Counted from the first letter of the stretch, positions 1 to 9,225 are shown. The stretch is DNA of 64,000 bases from Dyella sedimenti (GCF_022760995.1 NZ_JAKWJO010000006.1:246040-310039), one strand, 5' to 3'. Notes: generated by a model not told the origin, from the sequence alone. Translations and numbers: made by a program.

Positions 1-160
1 GATGCGCGCCCGGCTGCTTGCCGTCGAGGAACGGCATCATCACGGCGTCGCCCTGCTCGCGCGCCACGTCGTCGTAGTCCGCGCCGGCATCCTCCAGCGC
101 CAGGCGCACGAACTCGCCGCGTCCCTGGATGCCGGTCCAGTAGTAGAGCTGGTAGCGCAT
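1..160 (-). CDS. Glutathione S-transferase family protein, N-terminal part (runs off the window)
   Basis: Only the first 53 codons are present; the gene reads leftwards out of the window. The product begins MRYQLYYWTGIQGRGEFVRL and continues with a DAGADYDDVAR stretch. This is the thioredoxin-like N-terminal fold of glutathione S-transferases that open with a Y-x-L-Y-Y-W strand. Such enzymes conjugate or reduce with glutathione in the cytoplasm. The ATG is preceded by a GGAGAGGAA ribosome-binding sequence. The C-terminal helical domain and hence the subclass cannot be seen. The call rests on recognising the N-terminal pattern, not on a search. Confidence 0.8.
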   Translation of the reverse strand, partial: MRYQLYYWTGIQGRGEFVRLALEDAGADYDDVAREQGDAVMMPFLDGKQPGAH

Positions 161-204
161 GGGCCTGTTCCTCTCCGAAAACGGCGACGCTAGGCGCGAT
201 GCGC

Positions 205-1089
205 TCAAGACCGCGTGAGCGCGTGTTGCCGCAGCTGTTCCCAGACCAGCGCGGCCAGCGGCGACAGCGAGCGTTGGCGACGCTTGAGCAGCACCACGTC
301 GCGATGCTCCACCGGCGTTAGCGGCCGCGCCACCAGGCTGGGCGGCGGAGGCGACAGCGCGGGGCTGATGCTGATGCCCAGCCCGGCCTCGACCATGCGG
401 AAGGCGGTCAGCGTGTGGCCGGTCTGCTGCACCAGGTTCACCTCGATATGGCGGCGAGCCAGGGCGCGGTCGATCAGCCAGCGGCTGCCGGAGGAATAGT
501 CGAGCAGGATCAGCGGCTGGCCCGCCAACCGACGCCAGGGCACCTGGTCCAGCCCGGCGAAGGGATGGTCGGGGCGGCACACCAGCACGAACGGATCGCG
601 CAGGATCCGTTCGCTGTCGAACTCGCCGGCGGCGGGCGGCGCGATCGCCACCCCGAAATCCACCTCGCCGCCGAGCACCGCGTCCAGCACCTGGGTCTGC
701 GCCTGGTCGTGCAACTGGATGGTGAGCTCCGGATAGCGCCGTGCGCAGCCGGCGATGCATTGGGGCATCAGTCCCGCCGACAGCGTGGGCACCGAGGCCA
801 CGTGCACCTTGCCGCGCCGCCGCTCGCTCTCCGAGTGCACCTGGTCGAGCACGCCCTCCAGCTCGTCCAGCACGCGGCCGACGGCGTTCTCCAGGTAGCG
901 TCCGGCCTCGGTGGGGATCACCTCGCGGGTGGTGCGGTCGAACAGGCGCACGCCCAGCTCGGACTCCAGCTCGGCGACATGCCGGCTCACCGCCGGCTGG
1001 CTCAGGTGCAGGCCCTCGGCGGCGCGCCGGAAATGCTGCTGGCGCGCCACCGCCAGGAACACGCGCAGCTGGCGCAGGCTGATATTCAT
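205..1089 (-). CDS. LysR-family transcriptional regulator
   Basis: A 294-residue protein of normal LysR length. Residues 1-60 hold the winged helix-turn-helix (MNISLRQLRVFLAVAR, then LSQPAVSRHVAELESELG and LFDRTTR). The remainder is the periplasmic-binding-like effector domain. It is divergent from the membrane transporter gene that starts at about 1184, the usual LysR/target arrangement. In enterobacteria a LysR gene (yfeR) is likewise divergent from the transporter yfeH, so this pair may be the counterpart. The shared gap carries a T-N11-A dyad. The effector is unknown. Confidence 0.93.
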   Translation of the reverse strand: MNISLRQLRVFLAVARQQHFRRAAEGLHLSQPAVSRHVAELESELGVRLFDRTTREVIPTEAGRYLENAVGRVLDELEGVLDQVHSESERRRGKVHVASVPTLSAGLMPQCIAGCARRYPELTIQLHDQAQTQVLDAVLGGEVDFGVAIAPPAAGEFDSERILRDPFVLVCRPDHPFAGLDQVPWRRLAGQPLILLDYSSGSRWLIDRALARRHIEVNLVQQTGHTLTAFRMVEAGLGISISPALSPPPPSLVARPLTPVEHRDVVLLKRRQRSLSPLAALVWEQLRQHALTRS

Positions 1090-1109
1090 AGGGAAAGTGT
1101 ATCAGCGGA

Positions 1110-1127
1110 TCAAATAAAACGATTTGA
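1110..1127. promoter_or_regulatory. Candidate LysR operator between the divergent genes
   Basis: The sequence TCAAAT-N6-ATTTGA is a perfect 6+6 inverted repeat, and T1110 and A1122 fit the T-N11-A LysR motif. It lies in an AT-rich patch of an otherwise GC-rich region, 20 bases upstream of the regulator's start codon. This position suits autoregulation and control of the transporter. It is an inference from the pattern only. Confidence 0.55.
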
Positions 1128-1183
1128 ATAATCAATGCCCGGGCGCTCCAATAGCGGCCTCGCCACCGTTCCCGTCCCTGGCC

Positions 1184-2179
1184 ATGTTCCTGCGCCGCTT
1201 CCTGCCCGACCGCTTCACCTGCGCCCTGGTCACCACCGTGGTGCTGGCCAGCCTGCTGCCGTGCCACGGCACCACGGCCCAGGTGTTCAACGGCCTGACC
1301 GACCTGGCCATTGCCCTGCTGTTCTTCCTGCACGGCGCCAAGCTGTCGCGCGAGGCGGTGATCGCCGGCATGACCCACTGGCGCCTACACCTGGTGGTGC
1401 TCGCCAGCACCTTCGTGCTGTTCCCCTTGCTGGGCCTGGCGTTGCGCCCGCTGCTGTCGCCGCTGGTGACGCCGGACCTGTACCTGGGCGTGCTGTTCCT
1501 GTGCACGCTGCCGTCCACCGTGCAGTCCTCCATCGCCTTCACCTCGATGGCGCGCGGCAATATCCCGGCCGCGATCTGCGCCGCCTCCGCCTCCAGCCTG
1601 CTCGGTATCTTCGTCACGCCCCTACTGGTCGGCGTGATGCTGGCATCGCACGGGCAGGGCGGCATGAGCTGGGATTCGGTGGGGGCCATCGTGCTGCAAC
1701 TGCTGGTGCCGTTCGTGGCCGGCCAGGTCGCGCAGCGCTGGATCGGCGCCTGGGTGCAGCGCCACCGTGCGGTGCTCTCGTACGTGGACCAGGGCTCGAT
1801 CCTGCTGGTGGTCTACACCGCCTTCAGCGCGGCGGTGCTGCAGGGCCTGTGGAAGCAGACCCCGCTGCCGGTGCTGGGCGGCCTGCTGGTGGTGAACGCG
1901 ATCCTGCTGGCGATCGCCCTGCTGGCGACGCGCTATGGTTCGCGCGCGCTGGGCTTCAACCGCGAGGACGAGATCACCATCGTGTTCTGCGGTTCCAAGA
2001 AGAGCCTGGCCAGCGGCGTGCCGATGGCCAAGGTGCTGTTCGCGGGGCATCCGCTGGGTGCCATCGTGCTGCCGATCATGCTGTTCCACCAGATCCAGCT
2101 GATGACCTGCGCGGTGCTGGCGCGCAAGTATGCGGCGCGGTCGGTGGAGGTGCGGCGTGGGGGCGAGGTAGTGGGGTAG
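1184..2179 (+). CDS. Bile acid:sodium symporter-like (SBF/YfeH-type) membrane transporter
   Basis: A roughly 331-residue, very hydrophobic protein with about ten predicted membrane segments. It has the SBF-like motifs LTDLAIALLFFLHGAKLS near the start, TLPSTVQSSIAFTSMARGN in the middle and VFCGSKKSLASGVPMAKVLF near the end. These match the YfeH/SBF-like subfamily, thought to be sodium-coupled solute importers in the inner membrane. I chose ATG 1184 (MFLRRFLPDRF); an in-frame TTG at 1124 would start inside the proposed operator. The substrate is unknown. The divergent LysR gene is the likely regulator. Confidence 0.85.
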   Translation: MFLRRFLPDRFTCALVTTVVLASLLPCHGTTAQVFNGLTDLAIALLFFLHGAKLSREAVIAGMTHWRLHLVVLASTFVLFPLLGLALRPLLSPLVTPDLYLGVLFLCTLPSTVQSSIAFTSMARGNIPAAICAASASSLLGIFVTPLLVGVMLASHGQGGMSWDSVGAIVLQLLVPFVAGQVAQRWIGAWVQRHRAVLSYVDQGSILLVVYTAFSAAVLQGLWKQTPLPVLGGLLVVNAILLAIALLATRYGSRALGFNREDEITIVFCGSKKSLASGVPMAKVLFAGHPLGAIVLPIMLFHQIQLMTCAVLARKYAARSVEVRRGGEVVG

Positions 2180-2215
2180 GTGCGGCGCCCCGCGCGCCAC
2201 ACATCCCCCCGCCCA

Positions 2216-3826
2216 TCAATGCCTGAAATGCCTCACGCCCGTGAACACCATTGCCATCCCATGCTCGTCCGCTGCCGCGATCACCTCCGCGTCGCGCATC
2301 GAGCCACCGGGCTGGATCACCGCGCTGATGCCGGCGGCCGCCGCGGCGTCGATGCCGTCGCGGAACGGGAAGAAGGCATCCGACGCCATCACCGAGCCAC
2401 GCACTTCCAGCTTCTCGTCGGCAGCCTTGATGCCGGCGATCCTGGCGCTGTACACGCGGCTCATCTGGCCGGCGCCGACGCCGATGGTCTGGCGGTTCTT
2501 CGCGTACACGATGGCGTTGCTCTTGACGAACTTGGCCACCTTCCAGGCGAAGATCAGGTCGTCGATCTCGGTCGGCGTGGGCACGCGCTGGGTGACGACC
2601 TTCAGGTCCTCGGGCTTGATCGCGGCGCGGTCGGCGGTCTGGATCAATAGGCCCGAGCCCACGCGGCGCACGTCGTTGCCCGGATGCGGCTTGGCGAGAT
2701 CGCCATCGGCCGGCGGCGGGATTTCCAGCACGCGCACGTTGGCCTTCCTGGCGAAGGCCTTCAGCGCCTCGTCCTCATAGCCCGGCGCCAGCACCACTTC
2801 CACGAACTGGCGCTCGACGATGGCGCGTGCGGTATCGGCGTCGACCACGCGGTTGAAGGCGATGATGCCGCCGAAGGCCGAGGTGGGGTCGGTCTGGTAG
2901 GCCAGGTCGTAGGCGCGGCCGATGCCGTCCAGGCTCACCGCCACGCCGCACGGGTTGGCGTGCTTGACGATCACGCAGGCCGGCTTGGTGAAGCTGCGCA
3001 CGCACTCCCACGCCGCGTCGGAATCGGCGATGTTGTTGAACGACAGTTCCTTGCCCTGCAGCTGGCGGAAGGTGGCCAGAGTACCCGCGTGCGGGTACAG
3101 GTCGCGGTAGAACGCGGCCTGCTGGTGCGGGTTCTCACCGTAGCGCAGGTCCATCAGCTTGACGAAGCGGCCGTTGGCCTGCGCGGGGAACGCATCGTGG
3201 CCGGCGATGGCGTCGAGGTTGTCGTTGAGCTTCAATGCCGACAGGTAATCGCTGATCGCACCGTCGTAGTTGGAGACGCGGTTGAACGCGGCCACCGCCA
3301 GCTTGAACCGCGTGGCGCGCGAGAGGCCGCCATGGCCTTCGATCTCGGCCAGGGCTTCCTCGTACTGGTCGGGCGAGGTGAGCACGCCGACGTCGTTCCA
3401 GTTCTTGGCCGCCGAGCGCAGCATCGCCGGGCCGCCGATGTCGATGTTCTCGATGGCCTCTTCCAGCGTGCAGGCGGGCTTGGCCACGGTCTGCTCGAAC
3501 GGATAGAGGTTGAGCACCAGCAGGTCGATCGGCGCGATATCCAGTTCCGCCATCACCGCGTCGTCGGTGCCGCGGCGGCCGAGCAGGCCGCCATGCACCT
3601 TCGGGTGCAGCGTCTTGACGCGACCGTCCATGATCTCGGGAAAGCCGGTGAGCTCGCTGACGTCCTTCACCGCGATGCCCGCCTCGCGCAGCGCCTTGGC
3701 GCTGCCACCGGTGGAGAGCAGTTCCACGCCGGCCCTGCCGAGCCGCTGGCCCAGTTCGATCAGGCCGGTCTTGTCCGACACGCTGAGCAGCGCGCGGCGA
3801 ATGGGGGTGACAGCAGGAGCGGGCAT
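2216..3826 (-). CDS. purH: Bifunctional AICAR formyltransferase / IMP cyclohydrolase
   Basis: Catalyses the last two steps of IMP synthesis: formylation of AICAR with 10-formyl-THF, then ring closure. The 536 residues are the usual length. The N-terminal methylglyoxal-synthase-like cyclohydrolase domain shows [13 protein letters not shown] and [15 protein letters not shown]. The transformylase domain shows [13 protein letters not shown], the catalytic [16 protein letters not shown] and the C-terminal [12 protein letters not shown] and QPGGSMRD. It lies downstream of fis on the same strand, the arrangement known in Xanthomonads, and is probably co-transcribed with it through a repeat-filled 112-base gap. 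Confidence 0.98.
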   Translation of the reverse strand: MPAPAVTPIRRALLSVSDKTGLIELGQRLGRAGVELLSTGGSAKALREAGIAVKDVSELTGFPEIMDGRVKTLHPKVHGGLLGRRGTDDAVMAELDIAPIDLLVLNLYPFEQTVAKPACTLEEAIENIDIGGPAMLRSAAKNWNDVGVLTSPDQYEEALAEIEGHGGLSRATRFKLAVAAFNRVSNYDGAISDYLSALKLNDNLDAIAGHDAFPAQANGRFVKLMDLRYGENPHQQAAFYRDLYPHAGTLATFRQLQGKELSFNNIADSDAAWECVRSFTKPACVIVKHANPCGVAVSLDGIGRAYDLAYQTDPTSAFGGIIAFNRVVDADTARAIVERQFVEVVLAPGYEDEALKAFARKANVRVLEIPPPADGDLAKPHPGNDVRRVGSGLLIQTADRAAIKPEDLKVVTQRVPTPTEIDDLIFAWKVAKFVKSNAIVYAKNRQTIGVGAGQMSRVYSARIAGIKAADEKLEVRGSVMASDAFFPFRDGIDAAAAAGISAVIQPGGSMRDAEVIAAADEHGMAMVFTGVRHFRH

Positions 3827-3844
3827 GGTGGCTTCTTCCAGGAC

Positions 3845-3938
3845 AGGGAATAGGGAATCGAGAATAGGGAATGGCGGGAGCGGGCGACGGCGCCTTGGCT
3901 CTTCAGCTATTCCCTATTCTCTATTCCCCATTCCCTTC
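3845..3938. repeat. Inverted array of GGGAATAG-type repeats between fis and purH
   Basis: Three GGGAAT units (about 3846-3874) are mirrored by ATTCCC units at about 3907-3937, giving an imperfect inverted repeat around a GC-rich centre. Such GGGAATAG strings are common between genes of Xanthomonadaceae. In the fis-purH transcript it could fold into a long hairpin and dampen or process the message. Confidence 0.75.
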
Positions 3939-4226
3939 TTAAAGCAAGCCGTGCGCGGCGAGCTTCTTGCGCAGCGTGGCACGGTTGATGCCCAGCACGG
4001 CCGCGGCGCGGCTCTGGTTGCCGTCATGCCAGGCCAGCACCTCGCGCAGCAGCGGGCCTTCGACCTCGCGGATCACCAGTGCGTGCAGGCCCTCGTCGCA
4101 TTCGGTATCGCCGATGTCGGCGAGGTAGCGGCGCACGGTACGACTGACGCATTCGCTCAGGGCGCTTTGCGACGAAGCCTCCTTCGGAGACTCGTTGGCG
4201 GCCAGTCTTACGGCGTTCACGGGCAT
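3939..4226 (-). CDS. fis: Fis-family nucleoid-associated DNA-binding protein
   Basis: A 95-residue protein with the C-terminal Fis helix-turn-helix (NQSRAAAVLGINRATLRKKL) preceded by LLREVLAWHDG. Fis bends DNA and tunes rRNA, recombination and growth-phase genes. The length matches E. coli Fis (98 residues). In E. coli fis follows dusB; here it precedes purH instead, as in Xanthomonads. The start has a good GAGGGG ribosome-binding site. An 8-bp hairpin lies just upstream in the leader. Confidence 0.93.
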   Translation of the reverse strand: MPVNAVRLAANESPKEASSQSALSECVSRTVRRYLADIGDTECDEGLHALVIREVEGPLLREVLAWHDGNQSRAAAVLGINRATLRKKLAAHGLL

Positions 4227-4244
4227 TTCCCCTCACGTTCTGAC

Positions 4245-4267
4245 GCAACGGCTACGTTGGCCGTTGC
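4245..4267 (-). other. Hairpin in the fis leader
   Basis: GCAACGGC (4245-4252) and GCCGTTGC (4260-4267) form a perfect 8-bp stem with a 7-base loop, about 19 bases before the fis start codon. It sits directly upstream of the ribosome-binding site and could influence translation. No known regulatory RNA was recognised. Confidence 0.4.
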
Positions 4268-4358
4268 CATGTTTATGGCAATACCGCGGGCGGCGGCTCG
4301 CATGGAACACCGGGTGCAGCACGAGACGAAGGAGCGAGTTTACCCTCGCGGGTCGATA

Positions 4359-4388
4359 ATTTTAAGTCCCTACGGCCTCTGTTGTCAG
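4359..4388 (-). promoter_or_regulatory. Candidate sigma-70 promoter for fis-purH
   Basis: On the minus strand CTGACA (4388-4383) and TAAAAT (4364-4359) are 18 bases apart, in the 284-base gap upstream of fis. A GC-rich stretch follows the -10, as in growth-rate-controlled promoters. This is the only good promoter-like pair I saw in that gap; the rest of it shows no gene. Confidence 0.4.
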
Positions 4389-4510
4389 CCAGGGTTGGGT
4401 CTAGGAAATGTCCTATGGACAAAGCCAAGGCAACGTGGCACGGCACGGTACGTGCAGGCCGGCGCCATCGCCGATTCGGGCGTCCAGCGCGGTGCCGGGG
4501 AAATGGACGG

Positions 4511-5299
4511 CTATTCGAAAGCGAATTCGAAGGCGACTGCCTTGCCCTGCGGGTCCTCGGCCTCGATCATCAGCGTGGTGCTTTCGCCGGGCCCCAGGCC
4601 GCGGCGCATCAGGGCCGTGTCGCCCAGGTACTCGGCGGGACGCAGGCGCCGCATGGCCAGGTGCTGGCCGTTGGCGTCGGACAGGATGATCGTCACCACC
4701 GGATAGGGTTGCGCGAACGGCGCGTCGTTGCGCAGGCTGGCGGTGATGAGCAGGGCGCCGGGCACCGAAGGGTGCGCCTGCACGTCGCGCGCCAGCAGGC
4801 TCAGGCGGGAAGTGTCCTGCACCAGCGGCAACTGGCAACCCAGGCTGGCGCAGGCCTGGCGCAGCCAGGGACCGACGACGGGATCGCTGACCAGCGCCTC
4901 GCGCTTGGCCCAGGCGACCTGCGCGCCCAGCGCCAGCAGCAGCACGAGGGAGGCGACGATCCAGGGCCAGCGCCCGCCGCGTTGCCTCGGACGCGCGAAG
5001 CGTGGCGTCGCCGCGGGCGGGCCGCCGTCTTCCGCCGCATCGGTCGACGCGCTGGCGGGCGCGTCGATGGCGGGCAGTTCGGCCGGCGGACGATAGACGG
5101 CCAAATCCAGCCGTGGCGGCTGGTCGGGCATGTGCGGCGGCAGATACTGGAAGGGCTCGGGCGGCAGCTGCTCGCAGATGCTGGCCAGCGCATCGAACAC
5201 GGCCTCGCAATGCCCGCACACGACGTCGCCGCGCGCCTGCGCAAGTGTTTCCGTGTTCAGCGAGAACACGGTCAGGCAATCGGGACATTGGGCGTACAT
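4511..5299 (-). CDS. Zinc-ribbon and DUF3426 membrane protein
   Basis: A 262-residue protein. The N-terminus carries an MJ0042-type zinc ribbon with two Cys pairs, CPDC near residue 5 and CGHC near residue 30. A proline-rich linker and one membrane segment (WIVASLVLLLALGAQVAWA) follow, then a DUF3426 domain with LITASLRNDAPFAQPYPVV. The start was set at MYAQCPDC so that the ribbon is N-terminal. It lies just downstream of prmA, a linkage typical of Xanthomonads and relatives. Its function is unknown; it is probably an inner-membrane protein with its C-terminal domain in the periplasm. Confidence 0.85.
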   Translation of the reverse strand: MYAQCPDCLTVFSLNTETLAQARGDVVCGHCEAVFDALASICEQLPPEPFQYLPPHMPDQPPRLDLAVYRPPAELPAIDAPASASTDAAEDGGPPAATPRFARPRQRGGRWPWIVASLVLLLALGAQVAWAKREALVSDPVVGPWLRQACASLGCQLPLVQDTSRLSLLARDVQAHPSVPGALLITASLRNDAPFAQPYPVVTIILSDANGQHLAMRRLRPAEYLGDTALMRRGLGPGESTTLMIEAEDPQGKAVAFEFAFE

Positions 5300-5386
5300 A
5301 TGGGCCGCGGATATCGATCTCGTGGCAAGCCTAGTGCACCGGGCGCCACAAATCACCCGCGCATCGGTGTGTACGTGAACCGGCGC

Positions 5387-6286
5387 TCAGCCGCGGCGCC
5401 TGCCGCTGATGCGCACCCAATCCTCCTGTATGTCCACGCGCAGTTCGTCGAACCATTCGGCGTAGCGCGCGAGCAGTTCCTCTTCCTGGCCTTGCAGGAT
5501 GCCGGAGATGGCGAACGGCGCGCCGGGTCCGGCCAGCGCGGCGAAGGTAGGCGCCAGCTCGCCTAGCGGGCCGGCGAGGATATTGGCGATGAACACGTCG
5601 GCGGTTGCGGGTGCCAGGTCCTGCGGCAGGTACAGCGCGAGGCGTCCGGCGACGGCGTTGCGCTCGGCGTTGTCCTTCGAGGCGACCAGCGCCTGCGGAT
5701 CGTTGTCCACGCCGATGGCGCTGGCGGCGCCGAGCTTGAGCGCGGCGATGGCCAGGATGCCGGAGCCGCAGCCGTAGTCGATGATGCGCTTGCCGGCAAG
5801 GTCGAGCCCGTCGAGCCAGGCCAGGCACAGCGCGGTGGTGGGGTGCGTGCCGCTGCCGAAGGCCAGGCCCGGGTCCAGCCGCACCACCACGAGCCCATCG
5901 TCGGCGGGCGGCTCGATGTTCCACGGATAGATCCACAGCCGTCGGCCGAACGGCATCGGCTTGAACTGGTCCATCCACGCGCGTTCCCAATCCTCGTCGG
6001 CCACGTCGCGGAAACGCAGCTGGTCCGGCTCCAGCCAGGGCAGCAGGTCGCCCAGCGCCTCGCCCAGGCCGCGCCGGTCGGTATCGGCCTCGAACAGCGC
6101 ATGGAGCGTGATGGTGGGCCACAGCGGCAGTTCGCCCACGCCGGGCTCGAAGATCGCCCGTTCGTCCGGCGTTTCCGCATCCGCATCTTGCAGGGTGATG
6201 GACAGCGCGCCGAGGTCGTCCAACGCTTCCTCCACGCGGGGCTGCTGTTCGGAGCGGATGGTGAGGGCGAGTTCGAGCCAGGGCAT
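5387..6286 (-). CDS. prmA: Ribosomal protein L11 methyltransferase
   Basis: Trimethylates ribosomal protein L11 using S-adenosylmethionine. The 299 residues are close to E. coli PrmA (293). The N-terminal substrate domain starts MPWLELALTIRSEQ. The methyltransferase core shows GSGTHPTTALCL, the SAM loop DYGCGSGILAIAA and the motif-IV NILAGPL. I used the ATG giving this conserved start; the reading frame continues further upstream through the REP repeat, which is not protein. It lies between a small unknown gene and the DUF3426 gene. Confidence 0.96.
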   Translation of the reverse strand: MPWLELALTIRSEQQPRVEEALDDLGALSITLQDADAETPDERAIFEPGVGELPLWPTITLHALFEADTDRRGLGEALGDLLPWLEPDQLRFRDVADEDWERAWMDQFKPMPFGRRLWIYPWNIEPPADDGLVVVRLDPGLAFGSGTHPTTALCLAWLDGLDLAGKRIIDYGCGSGILAIAALKLGAASAIGVDNDPQALVASKDNAERNAVAGRLALYLPQDLAPATADVFIANILAGPLGELAPTFAALAGPGAPFAISGILQGQEEELLARYAEWFDELRVDIQEDWVRISGRRRG

Positions 6287-6356
6287 GGCGGGTTCCTGCG
6301 GACAAGACGGGTATTGTCGCCGATGTCCGTGCCATGCGCGAAACCCCGGTTCACCG

Positions 6357-6446
6357 TGTGGGAGCGCACCCTGTGCGCGACGCGAGCGCCAGTATTGCCT
6401 CAGGGGAATGGCATCGGCGCCGTCGCGCACAGGGTGCGCTCCCACA
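6357..6446. repeat. REP doublet (REPIN-like inverted pair)
   Basis: A 25-base unit beginning TGTGGGAGCGCACC (6357-6381) recurs in perfect inverted orientation at 6422-6446. Each unit contains its own stem GCGCAC-CCT-GTGCGC. The same unit recurs at five other places in the window. REP elements of this kind are normally moved by RAYT transposases; none is present here. Confidence 0.88.
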
Positions 6447-6459
6447 GAAAGAGGCCTTC

Positions 6460-6813
6460 CTACAACGGCAGGAAGGTGTCGTGACGGCGGTAGTGGTCGA
6501 GGGCGCGGGCGAAGTCGGCGATGCTGGAGCCGGGCTTGCGCTTGCGCTGTACGAACAGCACCTCGACGAAATCGGCGGCTTCGAGGAAATGGTGCAGGTG
6601 ATGCCGCGCGGCGAACGCGGGCAGGGCTTCGCCGTTGTCGTCGATCAGCGCATCGTCTTCGTCGGCGATGTGCGAGAGATACAGGCGGCATTCGGGCGAA
6701 GCGATGTCGCCGCGGATATAGACCCATGCATAGCGATCCCAGCCGTCGCCTTCATCGAAGGCGGCAGTGATCGCGTCGATCGCGTCGGGAAGGGTCAGCA
6801 GTTCGGACATCAT
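6460..6813 (-). CDS. Conserved-looking protein of unknown function between accC and prmA
   Basis: A product of about 117 residues starting MMSELLTLPDAIDAI, acidic in its first two thirds and basic near the end (FVQRKRKPGSS). No family was recognised. It is soluble, with no signal peptide or membrane segment. Two adjacent ATG codons (6813 and 6810) are possible and neither has a clear ribosome-binding site. The frame is open further upstream, but that part is arginine-rich and overlaps accC, so it is unlikely to be translated. Its place between accC and prmA on the same strand suggests co-transcription. Confidence 0.7.
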   Translation of the reverse strand: MMSELLTLPDAIDAITAAFDEGDGWDRYAWVYIRGDIASPECRLYLSHIADEDDALIDDNGEALPAFAARHHLHHFLEAADFVEVLFVQRKRKPGSSIADFARALDHYRRHDTFLPL

Positions 6814-6859
6814 GTCGGGACGACGCCGGCGAGCCGCGCGTGCGGCTCGCCAGCAAACC

Positions 6860-8233
6860 TCAGCCGCCGGTGGCGGCCTTTTCCTTCTGCTCGGCCATGC
6901 GCTTTTCCAGGTAGTGGATGTTCTGTCCACCCTGCTGGAAGCCGACGTCGGCCATGATGCGCTGCTGCAGCGGCACGTTGCACTTCACGCCTTCGATCAC
7001 CGTCTCGGCCAGCGCCAGGCGCATGCGCGCGATGGCGGTCTCGCGGTCGGGACCGTGCACGATCAGTTTGCCGATCATCGAGTCGTAGTTCGGCGGGATG
7101 CGGTAGCCGTCGTACAGGTGCGTGTCCACGCGCACGCCCGGGCCGCCCGGCGCCTCGAAGCGCTTCACCGTGCCCGGCGAAGGCAGGAAGCTGTCCGGGT
7201 CCTCGGCGTTGATGCGGCACTCGATGGCATGGCCGTGGATCGTGATGTCCTGCTGGCGGATCGAGAGCTTCTCGCCGCCGGCGATCAGCAGCTGTTCGCG
7301 CACCAGGTCGATGCCGGTGATCAGCTCGGTCACCGGATGTTCCACCTGGATGCGGGTATTCATCTCGATGAAGTAGAAGCGGCCGTCCTCGTAGAGGAAC
7401 TCGAAGGTGCCGGCGCCGCGGTAGCCGATGCGCAGGCAGGCTTCCACGCATACCTTGCCGATCTGCTCGCGCAGTTCGGGCGTGATGCCCGGCGCGGGCG
7501 CTTCCTCCACCACCTTCTGGTGGCGGCGCTGCATGGAGCAGTCGCGCTCGCCCAGGTGGATGGCGTTGCCCTGGCCGTCGGCCAGCACCTGGATTTCCAC
7601 GTGGCGCGGATTCTCCAGGAACTTCTCCATGTACACCTGATCGTTGCCGAAGGCCGCCTTGGCCTCCTGCTTGGTCATCACGATGGAGTTGGCCAGGTGC
7701 GCCTCGGTGCGCACCACGCGCATGCCGCGCCCGCCGCCGCCGCCGGCGGCCTTGATGATTACCGGGTAGCCGATGTCGCGCGCGATGCGCATGTTCTCGT
7801 CCGCGTTGTCGCCGAGCGGGCCGCCCGAGCCCGGCACGCAGGGCACGCCGGCGGCCTTCATGGCGCGGATGGCTTCCACCTTGTCGCCCATCAGGCGGAT
7901 CACGTCCGCGGTGGGGCCGATGAAGATGAAGCCCGACTGCTCCACCTGCTCGGCGAAGTCGGCGCGCTCGGAGAGGAAGCCGTAGCCCGGATGGATGGCC
8001 TGGGCGTCGGTGATCTCCGCCGCCGCGATGATGCGCGGGATGTTGAGGTAGCTGTCGGCCGACGGCGCCGGGCCGATGCAGATCGACTCATCGGCCAGGC
8101 CGACGTGCTTGAGGTTGCGGTCGGCGGTGGAATGCACCGCCACGGTCTTGATGCCAAGGCTGTGGCAGGCGCGCAGCACGCGCAGCGCAATCTCACCACG
8201 GTTGGCGATGACGACTTTTTCGAGCATGGGCAT
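6860..8233 (-). CDS. accC: Acetyl-CoA carboxylase, biotin carboxylase subunit
   Basis: Carboxylates the biotin of AccB using ATP and bicarbonate, the first half of malonyl-CoA synthesis. The 457 residues match the family (about 449). It shows the N-terminal [18 protein letters not shown], the glycine-rich ATP-grasp loop [12 protein letters not shown], the catalytic [14 protein letters not shown] and [14 protein letters not shown]. The protein may start at the second Met (8227), which gives the usual [14 protein letters not shown]. It follows accB after 15 bases, so the two are surely co-transcribed and made together. Confidence 0.98.
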   Translation of the reverse strand: MPMLEKVVIANRGEIALRVLRACHSLGIKTVAVHSTADRNLKHVGLADESICIGPAPSADSYLNIPRIIAAAEITDAQAIHPGYGFLSERADFAEQVEQSGFIFIGPTADVIRLMGDKVEAIRAMKAAGVPCVPGSGGPLGDNADENMRIARDIGYPVIIKAAGGGGGRGMRVVRTEAHLANSIVMTKQEAKAAFGNDQVYMEKFLENPRHVEIQVLADGQGNAIHLGERDCSMQRRHQKVVEEAPAPGITPELREQIGKVCVEACLRIGYRGAGTFEFLYEDGRFYFIEMNTRIQVEHPVTELITGIDLVREQLLIAGGEKLSIRQQDITIHGHAIECRINAEDPDSFLPSPGTVKRFEAPGGPGVRVDTHLYDGYRIPPNYDSMIGKLIVHGPDRETAIARMRLALAETVIEGVKCNVPLQQRIMADVGFQQGGQNIHYLEKRMAEQKEKAATGG

Positions 8234-8248
8234 GGTGATTCAGCGCGC

Positions 8249-8704
8249 TCAGGCGATCACGAACATGGGCTGGTCGAATTCCACCGGCTGGCCGTTCTCG
8301 ACCAGGATGGCCTGCACGGTGCCGCCTACGTCGGCCTCGATCTGGTTGAACATCTTCATCGCCTCGATGATGCCCAGCGTCTCGCCGGCCTTGACCTGCT
8401 GGCCGATCTTCACGAACGCCGCGGCGCCCGGGCTGGAGGAAGCGTAGAAGGTGCCGACCATCGGCGCCTTCACCACGTGGCCGGCCGGCAGGCCGGCATC
8501 GGCGGGCGCGTCGGCGGCCGGAGCGGCGGCCGTCACCGGGGCGGCGGCGGGAGCGGCCTGCACCACCGGCGTGGCGGCGACGGCCACGCCGCCCTTGGGC
8601 ACGCGCGAGAGGCGGACGACTTCCTCGCCTTCCTTGATTTCCAGTTCGGCGAGGTTGGATTCCTCGAGCAGGTCAATAAGCTTCTTGATCTTGCGCAGGT
8701 CCAT
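8249..8704 (-). CDS. accB: Acetyl-CoA carboxylase, biotin carboxyl carrier protein
   Basis: Carries the biotin that shuttles CO2 from AccC to the carboxyltransferase. It has 151 residues. The N-terminus [16 protein letters not shown] is typical. An alanine/proline-rich linker covers about residues 45-75. The biotinyl domain ends with the EAMKMFNQI motif, whose Lys is biotinylated, and [17 protein letters not shown]. It stands between aroQ and accC, the common proteobacterial order. Confidence 0.98.
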   Translation of the reverse strand: MDLRKIKKLIDLLEESNLAELEIKEGEEVVRLSRVPKGGVAVAATPVVQAAPAAAPVTAAAPAADAPADAGLPAGHVVKAPMVGTFYASSSPGAAAFVKIGQQVKAGETLGIIEAMKMFNQIEADVGGTVQAILVENGQPVEFDQPMFVIA

Positions 8705-8769
8705 GGTTCAAACCTTTTCGTTCGTGAAGGCCGCCGGGACGGCCGGATGGGAATGGGGGCGGCCGACGG

Positions 8770-9225
8770 TCAGGAGGCGGAGCCGCTGCGGTCCAGCCGC
8801 AGCAGCGCGGCGTCCAGCGCCAGCCGGTAGCTGTCCGCGCCGAAACCGCAGATCACACCCGCGGCGAGGTCGGACAGGTAGGAATGGCGGCGGAACGGCT
8901 CGCGCGCATGCACGTTGGACAGGTGCAGCTCGATGAACGGGATCGCCACGCCGGCCAGGGCGTCGCGCAGGGCGATGCTGGTATGGGTGAAGGCACCGGG
9001 GTTCATGAGGATGATCGCCGTGCCGTCCAGGCGGGCCTGGTGGATGCGGTCGATCAGGGCGTGCTCGGCGTTGGACTGGAAGGCCTCCAGGCCATGGCCG
9101 GCCGCCTGGGCGCGCTGCACCAGCAGGGCATCGATGTCGGCCAGCGTATCGCGGCCGTAGACCTCCGGCTCGCGGGTGCCCAGCAGATTGAGATTGGGTC
9201 CGTGCAGGACCAGGATCTTCGCCAC
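8770..9225 (-). CDS. aroQ: Type II 3-dehydroquinate dehydratase
   Basis: Third step of the shikimate pathway, converting 3-dehydroquinate to 3-dehydroshikimate. The 151 residues form a standard type II (dodecameric) enzyme. Visible are [17 protein letters not shown] with the catalytic Arg and Tyr, the substrate loop NPGAFTHTS and the catalytic His in [13 protein letters not shown]. It is first in the aroQ-accB-accC group, 65 bases ahead of accB. Confidence 0.98.
   Translation of the reverse strand: MAKILVLHGPNLNLLGTREPEVYGRDTLADIDALLVQRAQAAGHGLEAFQSNAEHALIDRIHQARLDGTAIILMNPGAFTHTSIALRDALAGVAIPFIELHLSNVHAREPFRRHSYLSDLAAGVICGFGADSYRLALDAALLRLDRSGSAS

Noticed and set aside
6767..8830. Long plus-strand frame opposite accC and accB
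   Set aside because: Complement of two conserved enzymes; composition (Ala/Arg/His-rich) is that of an antisense shadow.
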